Shown in pieces: positions 47,276 to 57,876 of a stretch of DNA of 64,000 nt. Under the pieces are notes generated by a model. The model saw only the letters and a list, made by a program, of their open reading frames with translations. It did not search any database and was not told where the DNA came from. Made by a program: the position numbers and the translations under genes. The DNA is from Cryptomeria japonica. Lineage: Eukaryota > Streptophyta > Pinopsida > Cupressales > Cupressaceae. Where the stretch lies: contig NC_081411.1 of the NCBI RefSeq assembly GCF_030272615.1, positions 45,831,517 to 45,895,516 of the forward strand, read 5' to 3'. Numbering within the stretch: the first letter of the stretch is position 1; every line of letters starts with the position of its first letter.

Positions 47276-48098
47276 GTGGATTCTATAAAATATTAATTAT
47301 GCATGTATTGTCACACATAATAGGAATTACCACATCATATGTCACCTTGTTATCTCTAAGAGTTTCCTTTATCCACGTGACTTCAATGCAATAAGATGTT
47401 GCAATATGTTTTTCCTCTGTAGTAGATAATGATACGAATCCTACTTTTTTCTCAACCAAACACAAATCTGTCTCCCAACAAAAGTGCACCACCACTTGTA
47501 CTTCTTCTATCACAAGCACATCATATCGAATTAGTATTTGTGTATCATTTGAAAATAAAATCATCATTCTTCTTGTAGTACAAACCAAAATAAATAGTCC
47601 CTCTCAAATATCTAAATATCATTTTCATTGCTTGATCACATGATTGCTTTGTATTAGCTTGATATATAGAAACTAAATAGACAACATGAATAATATCTAG
47701 TTTTGAAGCAATCAAATATAATAATCCTCCAACCATAAACCTGTACTATTTTTGACCAACTTCTAAAGATTTGTCATCCTTACTTAGCTTACAACTAGTA
47801 GTCATAGGGGCCCCAATTGGTTTACAATTCTCAATACCAAATTTCCTTATTATGTCATTGATGCTTGGTTTAAGAAATGAAAATACCATCTTCTGACTAA
47901 GTCACTTGAAGACCAAGGAAAAATGATCATTCACCAATCATTGACATCTCAAATTCTTTATTCATTTCTTCTGCAAATCTCTTACAAACAATATCATCTC
48001 CTCCAAAAAACATATCATTAACATACACAACAACTATTAATAGTTCATCGCCCTTTACTTAAAAAAAAGATTACTAGCTATTGTACCTCTCTTAAGAT
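46925..48098 (-). pseudogene. Element F: copia RT/RNase H remnant cut by the LTR of element G
   Basis: Minus-strand text gives the end of copia RT (YVNDMFFGGDD near 48030, catalytic YVDD changed to YVND; FFLGLQVTQ), then YLRGTIYFGLYY, the RNase H motif LSTTEEKHIATS, CDNTCIINIL, and the C-terminal block HHFLRDKVGEK. Stops and small shifts interrupt it. It begins abruptly at 48098, where the LTR of G is inserted. Gag, protease and integrase are missing. Confidence 0.85.
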
Positions 48099-49231
48099 TG
48101 TATCTAGGGGTAAAATAAGTGTAACTTGCATAATTAGATATCAAAGAGCGAATCACAACTCAAATATAATTAATATTACTCCTAAATTATAATGGAATGA
48201 TGCAAAATCAATTGAAATGAAAGAAAGGTCTATCTAAAACTCCCTCAATTGACATAGAAAGGCTTCCATTGCTCTTCTCCATTATTGTTTATGTAGGTGG
48301 CTCTCAAGTATTGGACAGATTTCTTGCATAAGATGGACAACAATTTTGAAGACTATGATTCTAGCTTGAATTGAGAAAATGAGGTTGAATTTATAGATTT
48401 TCAATACAAAGGGTGTGAGAAATAGAACTCAAGTGTTGATTGATAGATAACTGATTTAGATTGATCAGTTAGTAGAGTTGATTGATTTGTTAACTCAATA
48501 GATTGGAGAGTAAACTAAATAGATTGGCTAGTGAACTCAATTGATTGATCAGTAGATTGGATTGACTAACTAGTTGTCTAGATTGAATAGGGAGATGACT
48601 AACTAAATGGATTAGTTAGAAAATGGTGATTGAGAGTTAAAACGGATGATTGATTAGTTAACTGAGTTGATTGATTAGATGACTAATTTGATCAATCAGT
48701 TCTGATTTTGGCATGTGTTGTAGGATTTTAAAATTGAATTTGATTCTTATTTTCAATTTGGATTTGAATTTGGAATTTTGAATGCTGAAATGCAGATGAA
48801 ATTAATTGAAATTCAGATTTGGTGAAATGTGAATTTGGAGGAAATGAAATTAATTGGAATTACAATTTGGGAGAAAAGAAATGAAATTAGATGAAATTAA
48901 TTGGAATTATAATTTGGGGAATTGGAGGAATTTAATTAATTAATTAAAATAATTTAAATAAAATTATTTAAAGAAAGGAAATTGAATTAATTAAATAATA
49001 AAGATTATTTAACTAAGGAAAAGGTCGAAATTAATTAAATAATTGATATTTAATTAATAATTGATATAGGGTTAAATTAATTAGAATGATGCAGAAGTTG
49101 AAATTGGACAATTAATAATGAGTTGAATTGATTAGAAGAATAGGTTAGTTTAATTAAATAATTAAAGAATTACTTAATTAAATAGACGAATAATTAGTGT
49201 AAGATCGATTAGACATTTTTAGGTCTCTGCA
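48099..49231 (-). repeat. Element G 3' LTR
   Basis: On the minus strand it starts TGCAGAGACCTAAAAATG, comparable to TGTAGACACCTAAAATTG (I, H) and TGTAATACCCTAAAAATG (B), and ends GATACA. Its first 300 bases hold TTAATTAAAT inverted repeats like those of I and H. Confidence 0.8.
48430..48705. repeat. Degenerate GATTGATCAGTTAACT-type repeats in the G LTR
   Basis: Around a dozen loose copies of a 20-22 base unit built on TTGATTGAT and (C)AGTTAACT, in runs with TAGATTG and GACTAACTA variants. Confidence 0.7.
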
Positions 49232-49247
49232 TTTTCCCCTCTTTGAC
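49232..49247 (-). other. Element G polypurine tract
   Basis: The minus strand reads CAAAGAGGGGAAAA immediately before the LTR start. Confidence 0.85.
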
Positions 49248-49501
49248 ACAATGTCGAAACAATGTTGTTTCAAAGAAAACAAAATTTTTTGCCCCAGTAT
49301 GCCTTGGTGACACTATAAATATGCCCCCTCGGGAAAAGTGGTCAAAAAACTAAGGAATCAAGACCATTTTTTTGGAAATGTGCTAGAAAGTGATAATATG
49401 CAGTTTGGTAAGGTTTTGATCTCATTTTGTATGTCTATAATTGCGTTGAAGTTGGAGGGGTCCATGACCATTAGGGTGGAAAAAAAAACCCTAACTGTGA
49501 A

Positions 49502-49510
49502 CTATAAATT
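49502..49510 (+). promoter_or_regulatory. TATA-like box of the antisense PMD gene in G
   Basis: CTATAAATT lies 92-100 bases before the exon 1 ATG at 49602. A second one, CTATAAATA near 49313, lies further upstream. Confidence 0.5.
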
Positions 49511-49601
49511 CAAAATTGGTATTGATTTGAGCTCATTTGCACTGACTTGCTTTCTAAGATTTTCTTAGAGATTATAGTCCTTTCAGCATCCTTGGAACGA
49601 A

Positions 49602-51835
49602 ATGGCGGGTCATGGAGCGAGGCTGCATTTTTCTGAGCGAGTGCGGTCGTATCAGAGACCTCACGAGATTGGTGGCATGGTGAGTTGTCAAAATTTATGC
49701 CCTTTTTCCATCTGTTTTTTCTAAATTTTGCAATTGACTGTCGATTATTTCGTATTTGCTTTTTATGCTTTGCAATTAATTTTTAATTGTGCATTTGAAG
49801 TTCCTGATTGGCACTTGTTAAAATCAATTCACATTTCAAAGTTTTGATTCACAATTGTTTAATTCATTTTGCATTTGAAAGTCTTGATTTGCAATTGCTT
49901 AAATCATTTCGCATTTGAAAGTTTTGATTCACAATTGTTTAAATCAATTTGGATTTCAAAGTTTTGATTCACACTAGTTTAAATCAATTCGCATTTCAAA
50001 GTTTTGATTCGCAATTGTCTAAATCATTTTGCATTTGAAAGTTTTGATTCACAATTGATGATGATAGGCATTTATTTATGCGTCCTGATAATGCGAAGAT
50101 GTAACTAGTTCATTTTTTTTGTTTTCCAAATGCAGGAGCATTGTCCAATATTGCTTGCTAGACAAACAAGGCCAGATGGTCTTGATCGACGTCATGAGTT
50201 GGATGCAGAGGATACTACTTTGTTGTGATAGGTTGGATTGTATCACATAACACATTTTCCTGAGGTTACAACCAATGGAGCCATGATTACTGCTTTGATT
50301 GAGCGATGGCATTCAGAGACATGTTCTTTTCATCTGTCGACAAGTGAGGCATCTATCATACTTGAGGATGTGTGGCATATCTTACACATTCTGATATTTG
50401 GTACATGAGTTATTTTTTATCATTGTGATGGTGTATCTACTTTGTGTGCACTATTTGAGTATTCGAGGGAGGATATCCATATTTGTGGTCATTATGAGAT
50501 TCATTGGGATGATTTTGATTATGATGATCTCATCGTTATTCTTGCTTGCACCGTTGCTGGATTATTGATCCCTAATAGACATACCCATGGTTTCCCTGTT
50601 GGATGGGGATGAGTCATGCATGATATGATTATTGATAGACATGTGTTTGATTGGGGTTCCTATCTTCTTGCCACTTTATATCATCAGATGCATGGGATTG
50701 TTTGCATGCAATAGAAATCAGTTGGATGTGGCATTACTTTGCTCCAGATGTGGGCTTGGGACCACATGGCTATATTTCATCTTGTGTTACATATTGATTT
50801 AGAGCCAGAGCAACCATATGCTTAGAGGTACACTATTGGTGTGAGACATAGGGCATCGAGTAATATCTTGTATTGGCATCATTAGATTGATATCTTACAG
50901 TATTTCTCATGGAGACCTTATCTCACTTGCCCTGGTTGGGCTGATGATGGCCAACATCTTCCTTCTTGTCGAAAATAGATATATCTTATTGGTCAGGATG
51001 TGGGTGTTCATAGGGTTATTGATATGCATCTTCCTAGCCATGTACTCCGACAGTTCGGGGAGATACATGGTATTCTAGATGTGACAACTTATTTTGCTCT
51101 CACTACTTGAGAGGTTGGTGATTGGGGTGCTTGCGTGTAGCCTCACGTTACTATTGTTGAGTTTGTTGCTCTTGCTCATGTTCAGTGGGGATGGTGGGTT
51201 GGTGTAGCAGATTCAGGGACCACAACACAATATAGTGTATGGTGGATATAGCATAGGCCAATACCTTTGACAGATCGGACAATTTTGATTGTTGCTCAAC
51301 AGATTAGACATGGCAGGGGTCCCAAGGAGAGAGGGAGAGGTGGGGGAAGAGATGGAGGAGGGAGATTGGGTAGAGAATGGAGAGGAGGATGTGGGATGCA
51401 GAGCCAGTAGAGAGTGGAGAGGAGGATGTCGATATTAGTGGAGAGACAACATCTATGAGCATTTCTGATAGGAGTGATAGTGAGGGAAATGAGTTAGCAT
51501 CAAGCTAATCGAGCAATGATGAGGATGAAGGTGGGGAAAGTGGACATGATGTTGACATGCCCTAGGCTATGAAGTCAGGAGGTGCAGAGAGCGGAGATGA
51601 GGAGGAATTGAGAGATAGGGTTAGGAGTTTAGAGGACTTGGTCGCTACTTTGTAGCAACGACAGATGGAGGAGTTGACTACAGAGAGGGATCAGATATCT
51701 ACTGAGAGAGATCGACTGTAGAGGGAGAGGGATGAGGTAGTTAGGAGAGATCAAATCACCATGGCTGCATACGATCAGTTATTTGGGCCAGTGAGGACAC
51801 ACGGAGCTAGGCAGATAGATATTTTGTTTCTATAG
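49602..51835 (+). pseudogene. Plant mobile domain (PMD, MAIN-like) gene antisense to element G, two exons
   Basis: Exon 1 49602-49679 (26 codons, motif HFSERVRSYQRP), donor G-GTGAGT at 49680, intron of 456 bp, acceptor CCAAATGCAG at 50126-50135, exon 2 from 50136, phase 0. After DRRHELDAED a one-base indel in a T run (50219-50223) shifts the frame, which then stays constant. The PMD core follows: YHITHFPEVTTNGAMITALIERWHSETCSFHL, here split for length as ITALIERWHSETCSFHL and DVWHILHI; then MWAWDHMA, a Gly/Arg-rich stretch and a coiled coil (EELTTERDQISTERDRL). About ten in-frame stops, many TAG or TGA. Known PMD proteins (MAIN, MAIL1) act in transposon silencing; the role of element-borne copies is unknown. 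Confidence 0.82.
49790..50065. repeat. Minisatellite in the PMD intron of element G
   Basis: Six or so copies of a roughly 40-base unit containing AAAGTTTTGATTCACAATTG and AAATCA-TTCGCATTT, occupying most of the intron. Not a CRISPR array: units are adjacent with no spacers. Confidence 0.85.
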
Positions 51836-54416
51836 AGGAGTCTATTTACTATAGGCATGCTTACGAGAGAGCCATTCTTGAGGGTTAGAGGGAGCCTAGT
51901 TTTAGTGCTTTCATGGGGAGGACATCAATTTGGTCTACCTATCGATAGACTAGAAGTGGAGGAGTGATCATTCCACTTAGGGTGTCATCAGGATAGACTG
52001 GAGTTAGGTGATATGCACCTACTGATAGATGCAACATAGGTTGAGAGTTTTGTTATTGATGTTGTATCATAGATACGATGTATTTTGACACATTTTTATT
52101 AGATAAATGATATGTATTCTTGATGAGATATTTGATGATGAACTTCATGGTCTAATGTTTCTTCGATGTTTTTATGATTATGCTTACTTGGTAATGCATC
52201 GATGTTTCTTTATTTTGTGATATATGAATGTATATGTGAATATTGATGAAATGCTTGTGATAATGCAATGGTCTGATGCAACATTATGTGAAATGATTTA
52301 TATGAAAATGCGATTTGAATTTTTTTGTTGTGTCAAAATAGGTATTCAAAATCATGAATTTGGAAGAATTGTTAGTTGTTAGATGGAGAATAGATTAGAA
52401 GTAATGATATGAAATGATAAATCAATCAAATTAACCTTTATTTATTCTAGAACTACATATGATAGAAATGATTTCATAGAATTTTGATGAGAAAGTCTTC
52501 ATTGTTTTATTCGTAGTGCAACACATTATCATCATTGAGCCTTATTATTTAACAATGGAGCTTATTAGACCAGGATATGAGGAGCCAATATGTATAGATA
52601 TCTCATTGCAAAGAAATAAACATGTAGCAGACAAGGAATAAATCCTCCATTCTAGGAATTATGCTAGGGGTCAAGGTATGTGTGGCATCCATAGGTTGAA
52701 TGCTCCTATCAGAGACACCCACTAGAGAAATTACCCCAAAACTTGATTGGTTCAACCACAAATGAAAAAGAAACAAAAAAGATCATGCCCATCATGACTC
52801 CTCTAATCAATTTTTGGACATCCTTGAGTAGCTTTGATATATTTGATGTGATTTTGATAATGTCTGGTTTCACAAGTTTTGGGCCCCATTTAAGACTGAC
52901 CAGTGTGGTTTCGAGTGTACCGATTTTGTTTAAGACAAGATGTTGATTATGTTGATAGTTTGATAGTGATTCAATAGATTACACAGATGATCAACTTGAT
53001 TGTAGACATTTTGACAAGATAGTTATATCCTTTGTTTAACTTTGGGCGAAGTGTTTGCTGGATATCTATTAGGGTTTTGGATTCTTGCGAGACAATTTAT
53101 TGCAAGTTTTTAAATTGATATTTGAATGTTTTTTGTTTTTGTGGATTGATATTTGAATGTTTAGTATTTTTTTCAAGACTTTTTATGATTTGTAGATTTA
53201 TTTTTTGTTTAGGACTTTTATGATTGTTTTTTTATTTTTTCATGACTTTATTAGAATGTTTTTGACTTTTTCATGTTATGCCCCTAGGTATGCAATCCTA
53301 TATGATGATATGCAACATGTATGTGAAGACAATAAATTTGGACATGAGCTATACTAGTGTAGTATGGAAGTTGAAGATGCAGTTTCAATTCGAACAAGGA
53401 TTATTGTGTGTTTCCTTCATTTGGACATGTACTAATTGAATTGAAGGTGTGAAACGTTTCACAGATAGGAGTTCAATCCATTCTCAAAAAATATTAGACA
53501 ATCCAACCTAACATACTATGTAACCAGGATTTATGAATGGAGGCATGGAAAATTTCTCTATCAATTCTTGAAACTTTGATCTTCTTTTGCCCATGTGTGT
53601 GCATTTGGATTCATTCTGACTCTTATAACCATCAAAGACCCTTGGAATCCTATGTGGCTAGCTACGTGAGTTATTCTAACTTCAAAAAAATCCTGGATAG
53701 AGCCTCACTGCCAGCAAAATTTTAGGGCTTTGGCAAGGTTATGGAATGTAATCTCTTAAATATTGCTCCATTGCGAGCAGGCATCCATAGACCTGATGGA
53801 GTTACCTGCATGTTCCCATAGTCAAGCTTTATTGCACATTTTTGCATGATATTTTGATATTGATTTTGGCATAGCATTTTTTTTTCTTTTCTCTTTTTTC
53901 TTCTTTTTGTTTTTTTTCTTTGACTTGTAAGTAATGAAACCTACATAGGTATGACAATTACAATAGCGCTAGAGTAGAATTTGGATTTTTCACAAGCCAC
54001 ATGACCAACTAGATGTCTATAATGACTTAGAGCTATTGATTAATGTGTGAGATATAGCAATTGATATATTTTGGGTAAGCAAGGTTGAATAGCTAAACCT
54101 CTACTCAATCATAGATAAAACTCAATGACAACGTTATGTTAGGGATGAATGAATAAAACCCTCCTAAACAATTCATGAACAAGTATCTAGGAAATGAGAC
54201 AAACTTTGTTCCTTTCAGAGCAGAGAGGTGAATAATTTATACAATCATCCTTTGTTTATGGATGTAATTTAATGAGAAACAAATAATGGTATGCAGCTAT
54301 ATGTTGTGCAATGGTGATATGCAAGTGACTATGATGCACTCTAAAATAAAGATATACAATGCAATGCATTAAAGAAATATGAAAATGCAATATTAAAACT
54401 TGAAATGATTCCACCC
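51836..54416. other. Non-coding 3' region of element G
   Basis: No gene recognised. It includes a T-rich tract at 53871-53925 (purine-rich on the element-sense strand) and sequence around 52660-52850 similar to element B near 61025-61200 (shared AGACACCCA, ATTATGCCC/ATCATGCCC, CTTGAGT), so it is inherited element sequence. Confidence 0.55.
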
Positions 54417-54980
54417 TTAGATGTAATATCTTTTTAGGTGCATGTTGTCTAACAAGGCTATGTGAGGGTGTATTTTCTTGAGCTTCTTCTTATATGGTTT
54501 TACTCCTGGAAGCAATGACAAATGATGTAAGAACAATTCAGGATCTAATCCATCTATATCTGTATAAGACCATGCAAAGTTGATTGGTCTTTGTTTAAAG
54601 AATTGGATAAATTTCTCTTTTTCTATTGGATTTAGGGACTTTGCTAGGTGAATGTTACAAAATTTCTCAGCATCACCGATGTTGATTTCCTTAGTTTCTT
54701 CTACCAATAATGTTGATTGTTCTTTATCAATAGGAAGAGCATCCATTATGTTATGGGAAATGTGTTATGCTTCATTAACATTGTCTTGCTTAGGAGAGGA
54801 GCTTGCTTCTCCAAAATATGCAGTTCTGTCTAGATATATTGCAAAGCTAGCCTTGTGATCATCATAAGGGAGTTTGTCCCTTGCACCCAACAATTCAGCT
54901 ATGGCTTCATCATTTTAAAATAAATCTAATTGTGGCTTTCCTTTTTGCCCCTAGTCAATCAAATATGGATATATAAGAGG
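54417..54980 (-). pseudogene. Element G pol remnant: start of RT fused in frame to the pol C-terminus
   Basis: The minus strand reads the protease-RT linker (GQKGKPQLDLF, ELLGARDKLPYDDHKASFA), then the RT N-terminus INFAWSYTDIDGLDPELF, HHLSLLPGVKPYKKKLKKIHPHIALL. Directly after this it continues DNMHLKRYYI and a stop, which matches the last residues of pol in element B (NNIHLKRFFT-stop). All of RT catalytic core, RNase H and integrase is missing, yet the frame is kept across the junction. Stops lie at about 54899 (TAA), 54766 (TAA) and 54948 (TAG). Confidence 0.82.
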
Positions 54981-55652
54981 TGTAGACACCTAAAATTGTC
55001 CTATCTAATTAAATAATTATCTTTATTTATTTAATTATTTTAGCCTAATTCTTCTATTAATTAAATAAATCTTTATTTATTTAATTAATTCATTTATCCT
55101 CTTCTAGCCTTATTTCTCATTTAAATAAATACATTTATTTATTTAAATTATCCTTTCCTAAATTAAAAAAATATCTTATTTATTTAATTGATCCCTATTC
55201 TTCTATTAATTAAATAAATCTTTATTTATTTAATTAATTCATTAGCTTTTTCCACTCATGACACATGGCATTCATCTCTTAATTCCTACACTACCTACCC
55301 TCTAATCATAGCCGACCTCTTTTACACCTCTCAATCTTATCCCTCCATTTCTTATCGTATCTTCTATATAAGGAGATGCTTCCTTCATTATCAAATCCTG
55401 GCTAACTCACTTACTCACGCATACAACTACACTATGCCTTTGCACTTGCATATGCAATCAAGCCAACTTGCAACCACATTTCCATTCTTTGTTGAGCTCT
55501 TGTGCACTTATAAAATCTGAGAGAAAATATATCAAGCAAGATCAATCGAGATACGAAGAATGGAGATCCAAACCCTATTGGACATGTGATGGTATAATCT
55601 TTTTGATTTCATTTGATTTGCATTGTCTTAGGTAATCTTCATATGTTATGGT
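54981..55652 (+). repeat. Element H: LTR of the element I family, cut by element B
   Basis: It starts TGTAGACACC and follows the I LTR (6375-7050) with high similarity, including the hairpin array with a perfect 15-bp stem at 55056-55089. It ends at ATGGT where the LTR of B begins; ATGGT is a likely target duplication for B. No polypurine tract precedes it, so this is the 5' end of a plus-strand insertion in G. Confidence 0.85.
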
Positions 55653-56778
55653 TGTGTGTGTGAAAAGTGGAATAAGGAGCTGTATCTACAATACACAACA
55701 CTTCAATTTAGTCATTATATGCATGGTTAGTCAGATATAAGAATTAAGAAGAAAACCATGACAAATCGACCAATTGCCTTCTAAATGATGCGAGTATAAG
55801 ATTGCTCTCAAATTGTTATAAGCAATACCAGTGACTAGACTACACCAAGACAAAGGATTTAATTTATATGATATTAAGCTATATGGACGCAAGCAATAAT
55901 GAATAATTCAAGCAAACATCAATTCAAGAAATGATGGATGTAAGTAATCTAAAAAAGCACAATATATCAATGACTCCAGAGCAAAATTAGTATAATAATG
56001 ACGTCTTCTCAAAAATCTCAGGGGTGAATTGGAATGAGAGTTGAAGAGTGAATTTATAGAGAATCACAAGAAAGATGATGAAAAAGCTCAATTTAGAATT
56101 AATTGAGATAATTGAGAAATTAGGTTGAGTTAACCTTGAGATAGATTCCAATTATAGTTTAATTGAAATGCATTCAAATTAGAAGTTCAAGTGGCATTGG
56201 AAAATAATATTAAATTAATTCCATGCATTTGTGATAAAAATAGATAATTCTTTGTTTTATTCAAGAAAAAGAACTTTTTAATGCAACTGAACTTCTTTTT
56301 TTTGAAAAGCTTTGAGTTCCAATTTAAGAGAATAATTCAATAATTCAATTAATCACTTTTATGATTTCAAGTTCCCAATTTAGAAAAAGAAATAATATCT
56401 CAAGTTTGATTTCTCTCTCAATTCAATTCTTTTATTTAATTTTGAATTCAACTCTTTGTTTTGTAGTAAATTCTTCTTTTTGTAGTAAATTAATTCTTTT
56501 TGCATGATTGAATGGCAAAGTTATTAATTAATTAAATATGCAAGGATATTTAATAAATCAAAATAGGATAATTGATCAAAATGAATATTCTTGGAATGAT
56601 TCAATTAATTAAATAAATATTTAATTAATATTGAGTAATTGATTTGCCATGTGATATTTGATGATTGAAGAATTAATCATGTGCTCAAGATTGATTTAAT
56701 TGCCTTTTGGTTAAGACCTTGGTGATGTTGTTGAAATTAGGGGCCCATGGTTTAGATGACCATTTTTAGGGTATTACA
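55653..56778 (-). repeat. Element B 3' LTR (1126 bp)
   Basis: On the minus strand TGTAATACCC...CACACACACA. TTAATTAAAT-type inverted repeats occur near 56527-56640, in the same part of U3 as in I, H and G. Confidence 0.82.
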
Positions 56779-56794
56779 TTTGCCCCTCTTTGAG
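56779..56794 (-). other. Element B polypurine tract
   Basis: The minus strand reads TCAAAGAGGGGCAAA before the LTR start TGTAATACCC. Confidence 0.85.
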
Positions 56795-56849
56795 TTAATG
56801 TGCGAGTAGCACGTTGGTTCAAAGAATGTGTGATGTCTAGGAGATGCCA

Positions 56850-57315
56850 GTTCTGAACTCGATTGATCACGAACTAGATAAAGAGCAAGGTGTTAGCTTG
56901 ATTTGAAGCGACAAAGCTGAATGAAGTCTGATTAAAGTGATACTGATCCCGAACTTGATTGAACTAGGAATGATAGAAAACAAAGATACCGAACTTGAAC
57001 TTGATTGATCAAGAAGCGGATCTTACTAATCTAGAACTTGATTGAACTTAGATATAGTGAATGATGATAAAAATAATCGATCTTGAACTTGATTGATCAA
57101 GACACGATGAAGATAAACTATTTAGCTTGATCAAGAAATGAATACTAAACACCTGCTTAGATTGAGTGTGATCAAAGATACTCTTTAAACTTTTGATTGA
57201 GTTTAAACACATAATCAGCTTGATTTGAAGCAATGAAACTGATTAACGTTACGAGATTAATTCAGATGAAGGACAAATATCAGCTTGATGTGAAGCGATG
57301 AAACTGAGATGCCCC
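56850..57315. repeat. Short interspersed repeats between PPT and PMD promoter in B
   Basis: At least six copies of (C)GAACTTGATTGA(TCAAG) between 56855 and 57125, and three copies of CAGCTTGATTTGAAGCGA near 56898, 57215 and 57283, each followed by AAACTGA or AAGCTGA. Confidence 0.75.
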
Positions 57316-57794
57316 TCAATAATAAGAATTGATTTTCTTTTAATTGAAAAGATTTTTGCTCGACTTTTGATGAAAATTTGAAAAATTTCTCGACATTTGA
57401 AGAATGTGAAGTCATAAGTCACTTGTATGCGCCCTCGGGAGCGAAATTGAAAGATAGCGAGGGTAGTTGATTTTAGGCAATTTTGTGTGATGAGTAGTCA
57501 TTTAAGCACAAAGTGATTTTGAAGAATTTTGAAGATTTGACAACGATTGATCGCAAAGTTGACTGGTAGAATTGAAATTGATATTCAGCATTGATTGTTG
57601 AGAAATTGAGCGTAACTTGAAGATAGAAGAAGCATTTGATGAAAAGAATGCTAAGTGGTCCAAATAGTGAAATTGACTAGCAAGATGATCTCAAATTTTG
57701 ATTTCGATCTCGAAAATGGAATCAGAGTAGGCACATTAGCCAAGGGTACAATTTTCGTGTCCATCGAAGCAAGTTGAAAAATTAGGTTTTTGGC

Positions 57795-57803
57795 TATATA
57801 TGG
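57795..57803 (+). promoter_or_regulatory. TATA box of the antisense PMD gene in B
   Basis: TATATATGG lies about 80 bases before the exon 1 ATG at 57877. Confidence 0.5.
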
Positions 57804-57876
57804 GACAAAAGTGTCATTTTCAATTCATTTTAACCCTCCAAGTTTAAAAATTTGAAAAACCCTTCTGCAAAGGAAA

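Larger units (their letters stand above)
48099..54980 (-). mobile_element. Element G: internally deleted Tat-like gypsy element with antisense PMD gene
   Basis: From the low end: 3' LTR (48099-49231), polypurine tract, antisense PMD unit (49602-51835), non-coding 3' region, and a fused pol remnant (54417-54980). The upstream part is displaced by insertion of H at 54981 and lies beyond the window. The 3' LTR entered the copia remnant F; AAGAT (48094-48098) is the expected duplication, with no partner visible. It lacks most of RT, both RNase H domains and integrase. Confidence 0.82.

Noticed and set aside
49790-50065. CRISPR-like repeat array
   Set aside because: Units are directly adjacent and degenerate with no unique spacers, in a plant genome; it is an intronic minisatellite.
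6375-55652. I LTR (6375) and H LTR (54981) as the two LTRs of one 49-kb element
   Set aside because: The one at 6375 follows a polypurine tract and is a 3' LTR, so it cannot be the left end of a plus-strand element; H starts without a polypurine tract inside element G.
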